From: Salinibacterium sp. G-O1 | GTDB taxonomy: Bacteria > Actinomycetota > Actinomycetes > Actinomycetales > Microbacteriaceae | DNA: 64,000 bases | Reading direction: 5' to 3' | NCBI RefSeq assembly: GCF_030063305.1 | Contig: NZ_JASISV010000002.1 | Span: 186,001-250,000 of the forward strand | In this document: positions 24,203 to 33,236 of the stretch, piece after piece | Layout: each line of letters begins with the position of its first letter | Numbering within the stretch: position 1 is the stretch's first letter | The notes under the pieces: generated by a model | The model's input: only the letters and a program-made list of their open reading frames with translations | Told to the model about the DNA's origin: nothing | Database searches by the model: none | Position numbers and translations under genes: made by a program

Positions 24203-24972
24203 TGAGTCCATCGCACGCTGCGTCTGCCTACCTCTCCCCCGCTGGCCCCCGCGTGTTCGCGCACCGGGGACTCGCGGTGGATGCGCCGGAGAACACCCTC
24301 CTGGCTTTCGCGCGGGCGGTGGCCGCCGGGGTCAGTTATATCGAGACCGATGTGCACGCCAGCGCCGACGGCATTGCGGTGATCGCTCACGATCCGGACC
24401 TCACGCGAGTCGCTGGGAGCGACCGCAGGGTCGACCAACTCACCCTGGCCGAACTGGAAAAGGTCGAACTGGGTCATGGACAGGCGTTCTGCACCCTTGC
24501 CCGCGCCCTCGATGCGTTCCCCGGCACACGGTTCAACATCGACGTGAAGTCGGCCGATGCGGTCTCCCCCACCATTGACGCGGTGCTCAGTGTGGGTGCC
24601 ACCAAGCGAGTTTTGGTGACGTCGTTCGACGAGCGCCGCCGCAGAGCGGTTGTTCGCGGGCTGCCCGGGGTGGCATCCTCGGCATCGGCTCGCCGTCTCG
24701 CGCCCGCCCTGCTGGCTACGCGTCTCGGCATCACCCCAGCGGCGCGATTGGCCCTGCGGGGGCTGGTGGCAGTCCAGGTGCCCGAGAAAGCGGCGGGCAT
24801 CGCCATCGCCACCCCCGCGATGATCCGGAACTTTCATGCGGCCGGTGTCGAGGTGCACGTGTGGACCGTGAACGAGCCAGCCCGGATGAGCGAACTACTG
24901 GATCTCGGCGTTGACGGCCTCATCACTGACCGCGCTGACCTGGCGCTCGAGGTCGTCCAGCAACGCTCCTGA
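24202..24972 (+). CDS. Glycerophosphodiester phosphodiesterase
   Basis: 256 residues. The GDPD TIM-barrel is shown by FAHRGLAVDAPENTLLAF (metal/catalytic HR and E), YIETDVHAS (ETDVH), VIAHDPDLTR (catalytic HD) and the late VHVWTVNEPARM with DGLITDRAD. No signal peptide is visible, so it is cytosolic. It would release glycerol-3-phosphate from lipid-derived diesters. The GTG start overlaps the SPFH stop by one base; translation is coupled. Confidence 0.9.
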   Translation: MSPSHAASAYLSPAGPRVFAHRGLAVDAPENTLLAFARAVAAGVSYIETDVHASADGIAVIAHDPDLTRVAGSDRRVDQLTLAELEKVELGHGQAFCTLARALDAFPGTRFNIDVKSADAVSPTIDAVLSVGATKRVLVTSFDERRRRAVVRGLPGVASSASARRLAPALLATRLGITPAARLALRGLVAVQVPEKAAGIAIATPAMIRNFHAAGVEVHVWTVNEPARMSELLDLGVDGLITDRADLALEVVQQRS

Positions 24973-24990
24973 GCGGGATCGAGGCGTCCG

Positions 24991-25014
24991 AAGTTTCCTC
25001 ATAAACCGAAACTT
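24991..25014. terminator. AT-rich stem-loop after the NfeD-SPFH-GDPD operon
   Basis: AAGTTTC at 24991-24997 pairs with GAAACTT at 25008-25014 over a 10-nt loop, 18 nt after the stop. The stem is weak and only TCCTG follows, so its termination strength is doubtful. Nothing else obvious occupies 25015-25085 apart from a TATACC (25073-25078) that may be the rbpA -10. Confidence 0.35.
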
Positions 25015-25113
25015 TCCTGTGAACCGGCTGGGAAGTGGCGTGCGCTTGAAAGCTTATGTCCAGCTTGTGGGTTTATACCTGTAACGACCGCGAAATTTGA
25101 AGGAGGCCACACG

Positions 25114-25479
25114 ATGGCAGATCGAAGTTTACGCGGGATGAGACTTGGCACTCAGAGCCTACAGAGCGAAGAGGGCGTGGAATTTTCCCCGCGAAAGAAA
25201 AGTGTTTACCGTGCTGCTGATGGCACCACCTTCGAGGTGATCTTCTCCGCTGATGCGGAGGTTCCGCAGCAGTGGGAATCCCCTAAGTCGGGTCTTGAGG
25301 GCGTGCTCCTGACGGATGACGGCGAGCCCGTCGTTCTCGATGAAACTGAGACGAAAGTTCCACGAAGCCACTGGGACATGCTCCTTGAGCGCCGCACCCG
25401 TGCCGAGCTTGAAGAGCTCCTGCAGGAACGCCTCGACTACCTTCGCTCGCGTAAAGGCCAGCAGAAGGTCGGCGCGTAG
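25114..25479 (+). CDS. rbpA: RNA polymerase-binding protein RbpA
   Basis: 121 residues. RbpA binds the beta' subunit and group I sigma factors and stabilises the open promoter complex; it is unique to actinobacteria. Seen here are the basic N-terminus (SLRGMRLGTQSLQSEEGVEF), the core domain ending VPQQWESPKSG, the basic linker (ETKVPRSHWDMLLERRT) and the sigma-interaction helix pair ELEELLQERLDYLRSRKG. The protein has no cysteine at all: the core-domain zinc ligands known from Streptomyces RbpA are replaced. AAGGAGG lies before ATG 25114. Confidence 0.95.
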   Translation: MADRSLRGMRLGTQSLQSEEGVEFSPRKKSVYRAADGTTFEVIFSADAEVPQQWESPKSGLEGVLLTDDGEPVVLDETETKVPRSHWDMLLERRTRAELEELLQERLDYLRSRKGQQKVGA

Positions 25480-25492
25480 TAGCGCTGCCTGA

Positions 25493-26251
25493 TTAGTTCG
25501 ATCCGGCTCCCGATCTGTCGGGATTGCCCTTCTTCTGAGGTCTCAGGGTCGCCGCTATCCCCCACGCGGTGACCCTGAGCAAAGCCTCAACGACGATACC
25601 GGTGTGCATTTTCGACTGCCCTGTCTCCCGCTCAACGAAGGTGATGGGGTGTTCTGCTATCCGGTGACCGGTTCGCTCCAGCCGCCAGGCCATCTCCACC
25701 TGGAAGCAGTAGCCCTGTGACGAGATGGCGTGAAGGTCGAGGTCCCGAAGCGCGCCCGCCCTAAATACCCGGAATCCGGCGGTGATGTCTCGGATCCGCG
25801 ATCTCAGCATGACGCCTGAGTACCAGTTGCCGGTGCGGGAAATGGCTTTTCGCATCCTCGGCCAGTTGACGACCGATCCCCCGTCGACCCAGCGTGAGCC
25901 GATCACGAGGTCGGCGCCATCCGCGGCCAGCGCGATCATGGCGGGTAGCGATTCGGGGTCGTGGGATCCGTCGGCATCCATCTCCACCACGAACAGGTAG
26001 CCCCCGCTCCTGGCCACCTCGAATCCAGCCAGGTAGGCCTGCCCCAGCCCGTCTTTGCCGGCCCGATGAAGCACCCGGATAGCGGGGTCGGCTGCGGCAA
26101 GCCGATCGCCGAGCTCGCCGGTGCCGTCCGGGCTCGAATCATCAACGATGAGCACGTCGGCATCGGGAACGGCGGAGCGAATCCGGGCCATGATTCGCTC
26201 GAGGCCGTCGATTTCGTTGTAGGTGGGCACGATGATGAGGGTGTCAGCCAC
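25493..26251 (-). CDS. ppm1: Polyprenol monophosphomannose synthase
   Basis: 252 residues from GTG 26251, with AGGAG 6 nt upstream; the start overlaps the lnt stop by 8 nt. GT2 fold: TLIIVPTYNEIDGLERI, ADVLIVDDSSPDGTG, the metal-binding MDADGSHDP and GSRWVDGG. It transfers mannose from GDP-mannose to polyprenyl phosphate for cell-envelope glycans and protein mannosylation. In mycobacteria this domain is fused to Lnt; here they are separate but coupled genes. It converges on rbpA. Confidence 0.93.
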   Translation of the reverse strand: MADTLIIVPTYNEIDGLERIMARIRSAVPDADVLIVDDSSPDGTGELGDRLAAADPAIRVLHRAGKDGLGQAYLAGFEVARSGGYLFVVEMDADGSHDPESLPAMIALAADGADLVIGSRWVDGGSVVNWPRMRKAISRTGNWYSGVMLRSRIRDITAGFRVFRAGALRDLDLHAISSQGYCFQVEMAWRLERTGHRIAEHPITFVERETGQSKMHTGIVVEALLRVTAWGIAATLRPQKKGNPDRSGAGSN

Positions 26252-27875
26252 GTCGTCTCCTGACGGTAAATCCGGCAATGGCGATGCTCGCCAGGCCGAG
26301 GGCGGAGACGAACCATTCCAGTTCGCGACCGAGGGTGACAGCGGGAGTTATCGTGCTGCTCAACGAGACATCCTGCACCATGCTGCCTGGTGTGTACCAC
26401 GGCAGTTGCTGGACGATAGAACCGTCGGGGGCGATCACGGCGCTGAGCCCCACCGTCGAAATATTGACGACGCTGCGACCAAGCTCCATTGCCCTGATGC
26501 GAGCGATCGCCAACTGCTGGGCGCTCTCATCGGTCCTGCCGAAGTCCGCATTGTTCGATGATGCGAAAATCACCCTGGCACCCTCGTCGACCGAGTCTGT
26601 GAGAAGTTGGTCGTCGACGATATCGAAACAGATATTCACCCCGACCGTCACACCGTCGACATCGAAGACCATGTCGGTCGTACCGGGAGTGTATTCCCGC
26701 CCGATGAGGTCGATGAGGTCTGGTGCGAATGGTCGCCAGAACGCCCGATCGGGCACATATTCGCCAAAGGGCACCGGGTGCTTCTTGTTATAGAGGTCGA
26801 GCGCGCCCTGTCCGGACTTCCAGAGCATCACAGTGTTGAAGTACTTGTCACCGCTGTTCGTGACACCCTGCGCGATGAGAGGGGCGTTCATCTGTTCAGA
26901 GACGTAGTCGAAAACCTGCCCGGTGTACCTGTCGGTGATCGGGTCGAGGTAGGTGGTGCCCTCCGGCCACAACACAACGTCGACCTGTTCGCCGAAAATA
27001 GGCACAGTCGCATCGAGTTGCGCCTGCAAAAGCTCGTTGGCGGTCGAACCGTCGAAATAGCCAGCCTTGCCTGCGCCCTGAACAGCGGCGACCCTCAGCG
27101 AGCCGTCAGTGGAAACCTGCCATGCAGGGACGACCAGCAGAGCGGCCGCCACACCGACCGGGACTGTGGCGCGGGCAATCCGGGGCGCCCCGACCGCACG
27201 GAGGCTTTCGACGGTGACCGCGACAAGCAACACCATCACGAAGCTGACTCCGGACATCCCTAACCAGCCGAAAAGCTGGGCGAAAGGACTGTCGGCCTGC
27301 GACATCGCAGCTCTCCCCCACGAGAATCCGCCGTACGGCCACACGGCCGCCCAGGCCTCACGCCCAGTCCAGAGGCCGGCGACTGCGACCGGAAGCAGCG
27401 CAAACCTGCCCAGAACGCCGGGCCAGGCTCGTGGCATCCACCGGTATGCCATCGTGATGGCCAGCCCGCCGAGGGCAGCGAAGAGTGACTCGAGAACCGA
27501 CAGGGCGGCCATGGGGAGCAACCCCAGGAACAGCGATGCCCAGGAAATCTGGGTGAGGTAAAACGCCAGGCTCGCGACGAATCCGACGAGCAGGGCGCTG
27601 GAATTGCGCCGGCCGATGAGGCTCACCAGGACGAGGCCGATTCCGACGAAGGTGAGGGGCCAGAATCCCTTGTCGGGGAATCCGGCGTCCATGACCGGTC
27701 CGGATGCCGCGGAAACGACCAGAGCCGCCCACAGTGGCAGCACGGCGCGAGTGTGGGGCGCCGGCCTGAGGCCCTCGAAGGTGAAGATCCCGACGGTGGG
27801 ACGCGTCGTCAGGTTGATGCTCACAAAGGTAGAGCCTATTTCTTTCGAGAGGGGTGTAGCTGTGAGCGAGGACAC
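26244..27875 (-). CDS. lnt: Apolipoprotein N-acyltransferase
   Basis: 543 residues. About seven N-terminal membrane helices are followed by a nitrilase-like domain with the triad visible as E (VVLWPEGTTY), K (NKKHPVPFGEY) and C (VNICFDIV). Lnt adds a third acyl chain to lipoproteins, several of which are encoded in this window. GTG 27875 lies 7 nt beyond the helY stop; GTG 27824 is an alternative start. It forms an operon with helY upstream and ppm1 downstream. Confidence 0.93.
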   Translation of the reverse strand: MSSLTATPLSKEIGSTFVSINLTTRPTVGIFTFEGLRPAPHTRAVLPLWAALVVSAASGPVMDAGFPDKGFWPLTFVGIGLVLVSLIGRRNSSALLVGFVASLAFYLTQISWASLFLGLLPMAALSVLESLFAALGGLAITMAYRWMPRAWPGVLGRFALLPVAVAGLWTGREAWAAVWPYGGFSWGRAAMSQADSPFAQLFGWLGMSGVSFVMVLLVAVTVESLRAVGAPRIARATVPVGVAAALLVVPAWQVSTDGSLRVAAVQGAGKAGYFDGSTANELLQAQLDATVPIFGEQVDVVLWPEGTTYLDPITDRYTGQVFDYVSEQMNAPLIAQGVTNSGDKYFNTVMLWKSGQGALDLYNKKHPVPFGEYVPDRAFWRPFAPDLIDLIGREYTPGTTDMVFDVDGVTVGVNICFDIVDDQLLTDSVDEGARVIFASSNNADFGRTDESAQQLAIARIRAMELGRSVVNISTVGLSAVIAPDGSIVQQLPWYTPGSMVQDVSLSSTITPAVTLGRELEWFVSALGLASIAIAGFTVRRRRG

Positions 27876-27881
27876 AGCCGC

Positions 27882-30314
27882 TCAGGCGACCGAGCTGTAG
27901 GCGACGATCCCCCGGCGAATCGAATCGAGCGCCGTGCGAGCGGTGCGTCCCACGTCGCCGTCCGCCACGACCGACAGCTGGTCGAGAAGGTCGATGACCT
28001 GTTTCGTGACGCGCACGAAGTCGCCAGCGGCCATGTCTGCTTCTCGCAGGACTGCATCGAGGCTGGTGCCGCTCGCCCACCGGTACATCGCCAGCGCGAG
28101 ACCGGCCGACAGCGGCTGGCTTCCCGGCAGCCTGTTGAAGCGTTCGAGGTCGTCGAGCTCGCTCCACAACAGACCGGTGCGATCGAACGCCTCGCGGAAC
28201 CGCCCCCGAGGCAGATGCCGGTCGCCCAGCTGCCCTTCCTCGCGCCGCGGCTCGTAGACCAGGGTGGTGGCCATGGCAGCGAGGGAGGCCGGATCCAGGT
28301 CGCTCCAGAAGCCGCGCCGCAGGGACTCGGCCACGAGTAGGTCTCGCTCCCCGTAGATGCGCCGCAGCATCCGGCCATTCGCGTTGAGGGTGAGGTCGCC
28401 CTCGTCGTTGGTGGCCAGGTATCCGAGGTGGGAGAGCACGTCGGTGACCCGGTCGAAGACCTTGGCGACGGCGCCGGTACGACTGCGAATCTGGCTGGAC
28501 AGCTGGTCGGTCTCGCGCTTCAGCTTCCACCAGCGCTCCGCCCAGCGGGCATGCTGTTCGCGCTCAGGGCACGCGTGGCATGGATGCTGCTTCATCCGGC
28601 GACGAAGCTCGGTGAGTTGCCGCTGACGGCGATCGCGCTCGCCCCGGCTCGAAGTCTCTGCGCGTGACTGTCCCTTGCGCTCCAGGTCGGTCAGTTCGCG
28701 CCGGATGCCCGAATATTCGGTGTAGTCGCCCACGTGGCAGCTCATCGATTTCGCATAGCCTTCGAGTGATTGCTCCTGCGATCGCACCTTGCGGGCAAGT
28801 TCGACGACGGCACGGTCTGCCTGGAATTGGGCGAAGCTGGACTCGAGAATCTCGCGGGTTCTCTCTCGCCCGAACTGGTCGATGAGGTTCACGGCCATGT
28901 TGTAGGTGGGCTTGAAACTGGAGTTCAACGGATAGGTGCGCCGCGACGCGAGGGATGCCACGGCCTGCGGGTCGAGTCCGTCGACCCACTGGATGACGGA
29001 ATGGCCCTCGACGTCGATACCGCGGCGGCCGGCCCTGCCGGTGAGCTGCGTGTACTCCCCCGGGGTGATCGGCACTCGCGCCTCGCCGTTGAATTTTTCC
29101 AACTTCTCAAGCACGACGGTTCGCGCTGGCATGTTGATGCCAAGCGCCAGGGTCTCTGTCGCAAAGACGACCTTGACCAGCTTCTTCTGGAAGAGTTCTT
29201 CCACCACCTCTTTGAACGCGGGCAACAGCCCGGCATGGTGCGCTGCGACTCCACGTTCGAGACCACTGAGCCACTCCCAGTAGCCGAGAACCCCGAGATC
29301 TTCGTCGAGCAGGGTACGGCAACGCTCCTCCACGATGGCGCGGATCTCGTTGCGCTCTTCGATGGTCGTCACGCTGATGCCAGCGCGGAGCACTTTCGCG
29401 ACGGCCTGGTCGCAGCCGACCCTGGAAAAGATGAAGAAGATGGCAGGCAGCAGGTTCTTGCTGTCGAGCAGCTTCACCACATCGGGCCGGTCCATCCTCA
29501 GTGATTCCGGACGGCCGCTCCGCGAATAGGTGCGACCGGAACCCTTCGATTGGCGGGAACCGTTGGGGCGCCCGCCGAACTTCGCCAACTGGGTGAGTTC
29601 CGGGTTGACCCTGTGGGTGGCCGCGAGCCCCGAACTGTCGAACAGGTCGACCAGTTTTGTGCGCATCAGAATGTGCTGGTCGAGGGGCACTGGTCGTTCT
29701 TCCGAGACGATGACCTCGGTGTCGCCCCGGACGGCCTGCAACCAGTCACCGAATTCTTCAGCATTCGACACCGTCGCACTGAGCGACACCATCGTGACGT
29801 GCTGCGGGAGGTGGATGATGACCTCTTCCCACACTGCTCCGCGAAAGCGGTCGGCGAGAAAATGCACTTCGTCCATGACGACGCAGCTGAGATTTTTGAG
29901 TAGATCCGAGTCTGCATACGACATGTTGCGCAGCACCTCGGTGGTCATGACCACGATGCGCGCGTGCGAGTTGATGTTGGTGTCACCCGTAAGAAGGCCG
30001 ACGGCATCCTCCCCGTATTCGGCCTGCAGCTCCTGAAATTTCTGGTTGCTCAGCGCCTTCATCGGGGCTGTGTAGAAAACCTTGTCGCTCTCCTGTTGCA
30101 TCGCCCGGTAGATGGCGAATTCGGCGATGATCGTCTTTCCCGCACCGGTGGGGGCCGCGACCAACACGCTCTTGCCGCTTTCGACGACGGCGCACGCCGC
30201 TACCTGATATTCATCGAGGTCGAAGCGCTGCGCCGCCCTGAAGGCCCCAAGAACGGGCAGTTCGCGGTTCTTCTTGGCAGCCGCGTATCGTTCGGCCGGA
30301 GACGTCTCGCTCAT
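27882..30314 (-). CDS. helY: DEAD/DEAH-box RNA helicase HelY (Ski2/Mtr4-like)
   Basis: 810 residues. Motif I APTGAGKT (about 54-61), DEVH box VVMDEVHFLADRFRG, motif III SATVSN, and helicase domain 2 with VKVVFATETLALGINMPARTVVLEK and QLTGRAGRRGID identify a Ski2-like RNA helicase with C-terminal DSHCT domain. An insertion rich in Arg/Gln with CHACPEREQHARWAERWW lies in the arch region. It probably remodels structured RNA. ATG 30314 has TAGGCT at 30322-30327, 7 nt upstream, so it may be leaderless. Placement after tatC is conserved in actinobacteria. Confidence 0.93.
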   Translation of the reverse strand: MSETSPAERYAAAKKNRELPVLGAFRAAQRFDLDEYQVAACAVVESGKSVLVAAPTGAGKTIIAEFAIYRAMQQESDKVFYTAPMKALSNQKFQELQAEYGEDAVGLLTGDTNINSHARIVVMTTEVLRNMSYADSDLLKNLSCVVMDEVHFLADRFRGAVWEEVIIHLPQHVTMVSLSATVSNAEEFGDWLQAVRGDTEVIVSEERPVPLDQHILMRTKLVDLFDSSGLAATHRVNPELTQLAKFGGRPNGSRQSKGSGRTYSRSGRPESLRMDRPDVVKLLDSKNLLPAIFFIFSRVGCDQAVAKVLRAGISVTTIEERNEIRAIVEERCRTLLDEDLGVLGYWEWLSGLERGVAAHHAGLLPAFKEVVEELFQKKLVKVVFATETLALGINMPARTVVLEKLEKFNGEARVPITPGEYTQLTGRAGRRGIDVEGHSVIQWVDGLDPQAVASLASRRTYPLNSSFKPTYNMAVNLIDQFGRERTREILESSFAQFQADRAVVELARKVRSQEQSLEGYAKSMSCHVGDYTEYSGIRRELTDLERKGQSRAETSSRGERDRRQRQLTELRRRMKQHPCHACPEREQHARWAERWWKLKRETDQLSSQIRSRTGAVAKVFDRVTDVLSHLGYLATNDEGDLTLNANGRMLRRIYGERDLLVAESLRRGFWSDLDPASLAAMATTLVYEPRREEGQLGDRHLPRGRFREAFDRTGLLWSELDDLERFNRLPGSQPLSAGLALAMYRWASGTSLDAVLREADMAAGDFVRVTKQVIDLLDQLSVVADGDVGRTARTALDSIRRGIVAYSSVA

Positions 30315-30335
30315 TGATTCCAGCCTAGGCGAACG

Positions 30336-31124
30336 CTATGCGAGGGATGCCTCGAGCACGGCCGCCTTGCGCGCGGCCCGGCGATCGTGCACCCAGGCTA
30401 TGAGGGCCGCGGCGAAGTAGAGCACCACCATCGGTATGGCAAGCAGGAACATCGAGATCACGTCGGCGGCCGGTGTCGCGATCGCCGTGAAGATGCAGAT
30501 CGCCAGGATGGCAAGGCGCCAGCCCTTGAGGATCATCTGAGCCGAGAGTACCCCGACGAAATTGAGCAGCACGAGGAACACCGGCAGAACGAAGCCGATT
30601 CCGATGGCCAGCACGAGTTTGATGACGAAGTCGTAGTAGACCTTCGCGTCTAAAAAGGTGGCCTCCTCATTCGAGGAGAACGACGTCAGCAGTTCCACCA
30701 TGTGCGGGAACAAATACCAGCCAGCCGCGGCACCGGCGAAGAAAAGCGGTACCGCGGAAAAGAAGAACCCGAAGGTGTACTTCTTCTCCTTGCCAGTAAG
30801 GCCGGGAACCATGAACGCGAAGATTTGGTACAGCCAAACGGGGCTGGCGATCACGATGGCGATGGTGATGGCGATCGCTATCCGCAGATCGAAGGCGCCC
30901 GTGACTGTCGTATAGATGATCTGGGCGTTTCGGTCCTCGGCGATCTGATTGATCGGTACCCGTAGCGCGTCGATGACGAACGGAGCGAGTAAGAATCCGA
31001 CGATGGCGGCGACGAGAATCGCGGCGGCCGAGATGACGAGCCGCTTGCGGAGCTCCCGCAGATGGTCGCCGAGCGACATCCGCTCATCGGCCTTGTTGCG
31101 CCACCGTCCAGTACGGACGGCCAC
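30336..31124 (-). CDS. tatC: Sec-independent translocase subunit TatC
   Basis: 262 residues from GTG 31124, 5 nt after the tatA stop; the longer frame from 31202 would overlap tatA by 74 nt and is unlikely. Six membrane helices and the family blocks MSLGDHLRELRKRLVIS (N-terminal cytoplasmic loop that reads the twin-arginine signal) and FAFMVPGLTGKEKKYTFGFF. TatC is the signal-peptide receptor for export of folded proteins. tatB is not here; actinobacteria encode it elsewhere. Confidence 0.95.
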   Translation of the reverse strand: MAVRTGRWRNKADERMSLGDHLRELRKRLVISAAAILVAAIVGFLLAPFVIDALRVPINQIAEDRNAQIIYTTVTGAFDLRIAIAITIAIVIASPVWLYQIFAFMVPGLTGKEKKYTFGFFFSAVPLFFAGAAAGWYLFPHMVELLTSFSSNEEATFLDAKVYYDFVIKLVLAIGIGFVLPVFLVLLNFVGVLSAQMILKGWRLAILAICIFTAIATPAADVISMFLLAIPMVVLYFAAALIAWVHDRRAARKAAVLEASLA

Positions 31125-31128
31125 AGTG

Positions 31129-31371
31129 CTAGGACTTCGGCTCTGTTGGATTGCTCTTAGGGGCGGCCTTGGCGGTGGGCGACTCATCGCCGGCGTCGTC
31201 ATCGACGACGACGTTGCCGTTCTCGTCTTTCATCGTCTTCACTTCCGAGCGGAAGATGCGCATCGACTGTCCGACGCTACGGGCAAGACCTGGAAGCTTG
31301 GGAGCGCCGAATAGGAGCACAACTACGAGGAGGATGATTATTAAATGCCAGCCCTGAAGGTTGCCAAGCAT
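31129..31371 (-). CDS. tatA: Sec-independent translocase subunit TatA
   Basis: 80 residues from ATG 31371 (MLGNLQGWHLI, the usual N-terminus; GAGGA 8 nt upstream). One membrane helix (about 8-22), the FGAPKLPGLARSVGQSMRIF amphipathic helix and an acidic/Lys tail define TatA, which forms the transport pore. The FG hinge motif is intact. It is followed at once by tatC. Confidence 0.95.
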   Translation of the reverse strand: MLGNLQGWHLIIILLVVVLLFGAPKLPGLARSVGQSMRIFRSEVKTMKDENGNVVVDDDAGDESPTAKAAPKSNPTEPKS

Positions 31372-31454
31372 GGGGGTCACGTCCTCTTTGTAGGGTCAAT
31401 ATCTCGGATAAGTATAGCTTCCCGGGCGACTCGATGAATTCGGTCGACTCGCAG

Positions 31455-31817
31455 CTAGACGGGAGCTCGGGTGAACGCGACCCGGAACCAGCGGTTCGAT
31501 TCGCCGAATGCGACCAGGACATACTCGTCACGGCTGGTGCGATCGGGATGGAAGACCACGCGAATCCGCTTGTTGACGAGTTGTTCGTCGCCGGCACTCG
31601 CGATCAACTTGCGCACGCTGCGTGTTGTGCCGTTGCTGTCCGTATAAGTGACCACGACCGACGGGGCTCGGCCGAAGCGACCAGCGATCAGTTCGGCGCG
31701 TCCCGAGGTTTGCATACCCGTCGCCATCAGATAGGTGCGCAGCGCTCGTCGACGCAGCGCGAAAAGTATCCACAGCAAAGCCAGGAAGGCTATGCAGACG
31801 GCCACGATTGTGCCCAT
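31455..31817 (-). CDS. Membrane-anchored protein, DUF3592-like
   Basis: 120 residues from ATG 31817. One N-terminal helix (TIVAVCIAFLALLWILFAL), then a beta-rich domain (TSGRAELIAGRFGRAPSVVV, TYTDSNGTTRSVRKL, RIRVVFHPDRTSRDEYVLVAF) that resembles DUF3592. Function unknown. It sits between tatA and another small membrane protein in a run of same-strand genes. The upstream extension of the open frame overlaps the neighbour and lacks family pattern. Confidence 0.7.
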   Translation of the reverse strand: MGTIVAVCIAFLALLWILFALRRRALRTYLMATGMQTSGRAELIAGRFGRAPSVVVTYTDSNGTTRSVRKLIASAGDEQLVNKRIRVVFHPDRTSRDEYVLVAFGESNRWFRVAFTRAPV

Positions 31818-31824
31818 CGGTGGC

Positions 31825-32226
31825 CTACTTAGGCGCCCGGTTGGACCACCGCGCACGAGCTGCGGACACGAGGGCCGATTTCGCGACGGGGTCGAGTCCT
31901 GCAATTGCGTGCGCCCGTGCCATCCGCGCGTCGTGACGATCCTGTCGCCGCTGGGCGCGGTGGCGCTTGCGGGCGGCCTCACGTTCGCGGACATCCTTCG
32001 TTTCAGCCAGCACCGCTAGCGATGTCTTCGGCAGTCGTGGCTCCTGCTCCCCCGAATCGAGGATGCCGACCTGATCCGTCAGGTCGGCCAGATCGTCGAG
32101 CAACGCGAGAAACTTGCGGAACAGCCGCCACGCGAAGAGCGCCAGCATGGCCACCAGCGCGAGTACGAGCCCAGTCCAGATGAGCAACCATCCCCACCAG
32201 GCGATTCCCTCCGGCACGGCCGTCAC
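31825..32226 (-). CDS. Hypothetical single-span membrane protein with basic helix
   Basis: 133 residues from GTG 32226, which overlaps the pafC stop as GTGA. One helix (WWGWLLIWTGLVLALVAMLALFAW, about 9-33 with flanks) is followed by a short acidic region and a very basic segment (REREAARKRHRAQRRQDRHDAR). I do not know a function. Conserved position between pafC and tatA suggests a core actinobacterial membrane protein. Confidence 0.75.
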   Translation of the reverse strand: MTAVPEGIAWWGWLLIWTGLVLALVAMLALFAWRLFRKFLALLDDLADLTDQVGILDSGEQEPRLPKTSLAVLAETKDVREREAARKRHRAQRRQDRHDARMARAHAIAGLDPVAKSALVSAARARWSNRAPK

Positions 32227-33236
32227 TTCGCTTCTCGACGCGCCGGAACCGGCGCGGTGGGGTCCAGATATCGCGCCGCCCCGGCGGCAGCCCATTCCTG
32301 CACCACGGCGCGAGCTTCGGCCGGCTCGATGACGGTGGCCACACCGGGCATGCGCGCGATGAGTCTTTTTAGGCCGTGGTAATGCGACACACGCACCGTG
32401 GTGCGCACTATGCCGTCGTGTTCCGAGCTGACGGTGTCATCGGGAACGTAATCTGCGATCAGCGGCAACGCAGCGGCGGCGATGTCGATCGTGACGATCA
32501 GGTCGTCGGCTGAGCCCTCGAAAAGGGCATCCGGCAACGGAACATCCCGCGCCTCGTGGGTGATGGGCTTGGTCGTCATGGCTGGATCCGACATGCGATC
32601 CAGCCTGAACGTGCGAACGGCTTCCCGTCCGTGATCCCAACCGCGCAGGTACCAGTCGGCATCGATCGATTCGATCCGGAGTGGATCAACCACCCGGCGC
32701 TCACCCTGCCCCTGCGAGTTCAGGTAGCCAAACTCGAAACGAACACCCTTCTCGACCGACATCCGGATGAGAGCGAGGGTCGCGTCGGTCTCGCTGGCCT
32801 CGACACCCACCGAGCTTGGCGCGGCTGACGCCCCCCTGGACAACTTCGAGCTGAGGCTCGCAATCGCCTCGCGATCCGCATGCTCCGGAAGCGATGACAG
32901 GTACTGCAGGCCGGCAATGAGTGCGGCTGCCTCGCGCGCCGAGAATCTTGGCGACTCATCGATGGCAACCAGGTTGGTCAACACGATCTCATCGGTCTCT
33001 TCGAAGGTGTCCCATGCGATATCAAAAAGATCACCGTGTTGGTACGTCGCAGTCTCGCCGGGAATGCCGGACACGCCGATGAGACGCACGGCGTCCCTGA
33101 TCTGTTCTGGCGGAACCCCGAAGTGCGCGGCGGCGTCGACCACACTCACCCTGTCGTGATCCATCAGGTACGGCACGAGCGACAGCAGGAACGCAAGCTT
33201 GTCCTGGGCGAGCCGTGGAGGATTCTGCTTAGCCAT
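32223..33236 (-). CDS. pafC: WYL-domain transcription factor PafC
   Basis: 337 residues from ATG 33236. A winged-helix N-terminus (KLAFLLSLVPYLMDHDRVSV then DAAAHFGVPPEQIRDAVRLI) leads to the WYL domain (SIDADWYLRGWDHGREAVRTF, about 205-225) and a C-terminal WCX extension. PafB and PafC act together as an activator of LexA-independent DNA-damage genes. The start overlaps the pafB stop by 8 nt. There is no pafA nearby despite the name. Confidence 0.92.
   Translation of the reverse strand: MAKQNPPRLAQDKLAFLLSLVPYLMDHDRVSVVDAAAHFGVPPEQIRDAVRLIGVSGIPGETATYQHGDLFDIAWDTFEETDEIVLTNLVAIDESPRFSAREAAALIAGLQYLSSLPEHADREAIASLSSKLSRGASAAPSSVGVEASETDATLALIRMSVEKGVRFEFGYLNSQGQGERRVVDPLRIESIDADWYLRGWDHGREAVRTFRLDRMSDPAMTTKPITHEARDVPLPDALFEGSADDLIVTIDIAAAALPLIADYVPDDTVSSEHDGIVRTTVRVSHYHGLKRLIARMPGVATVIEPAEARAVVQEWAAAGAARYLDPTAPVPARREAK

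Noticed and set aside
25030-25058. SigR-type promoter (GGGAAG...) before rbpA
   Set aside because: The -35-like GGGAAG is present but no GTT is found at the required spacing.
27358-28530. 390-aa minus-strand open frame
   Set aside because: A shifted frame through lnt and helY, Arg/Pro-rich shadow.
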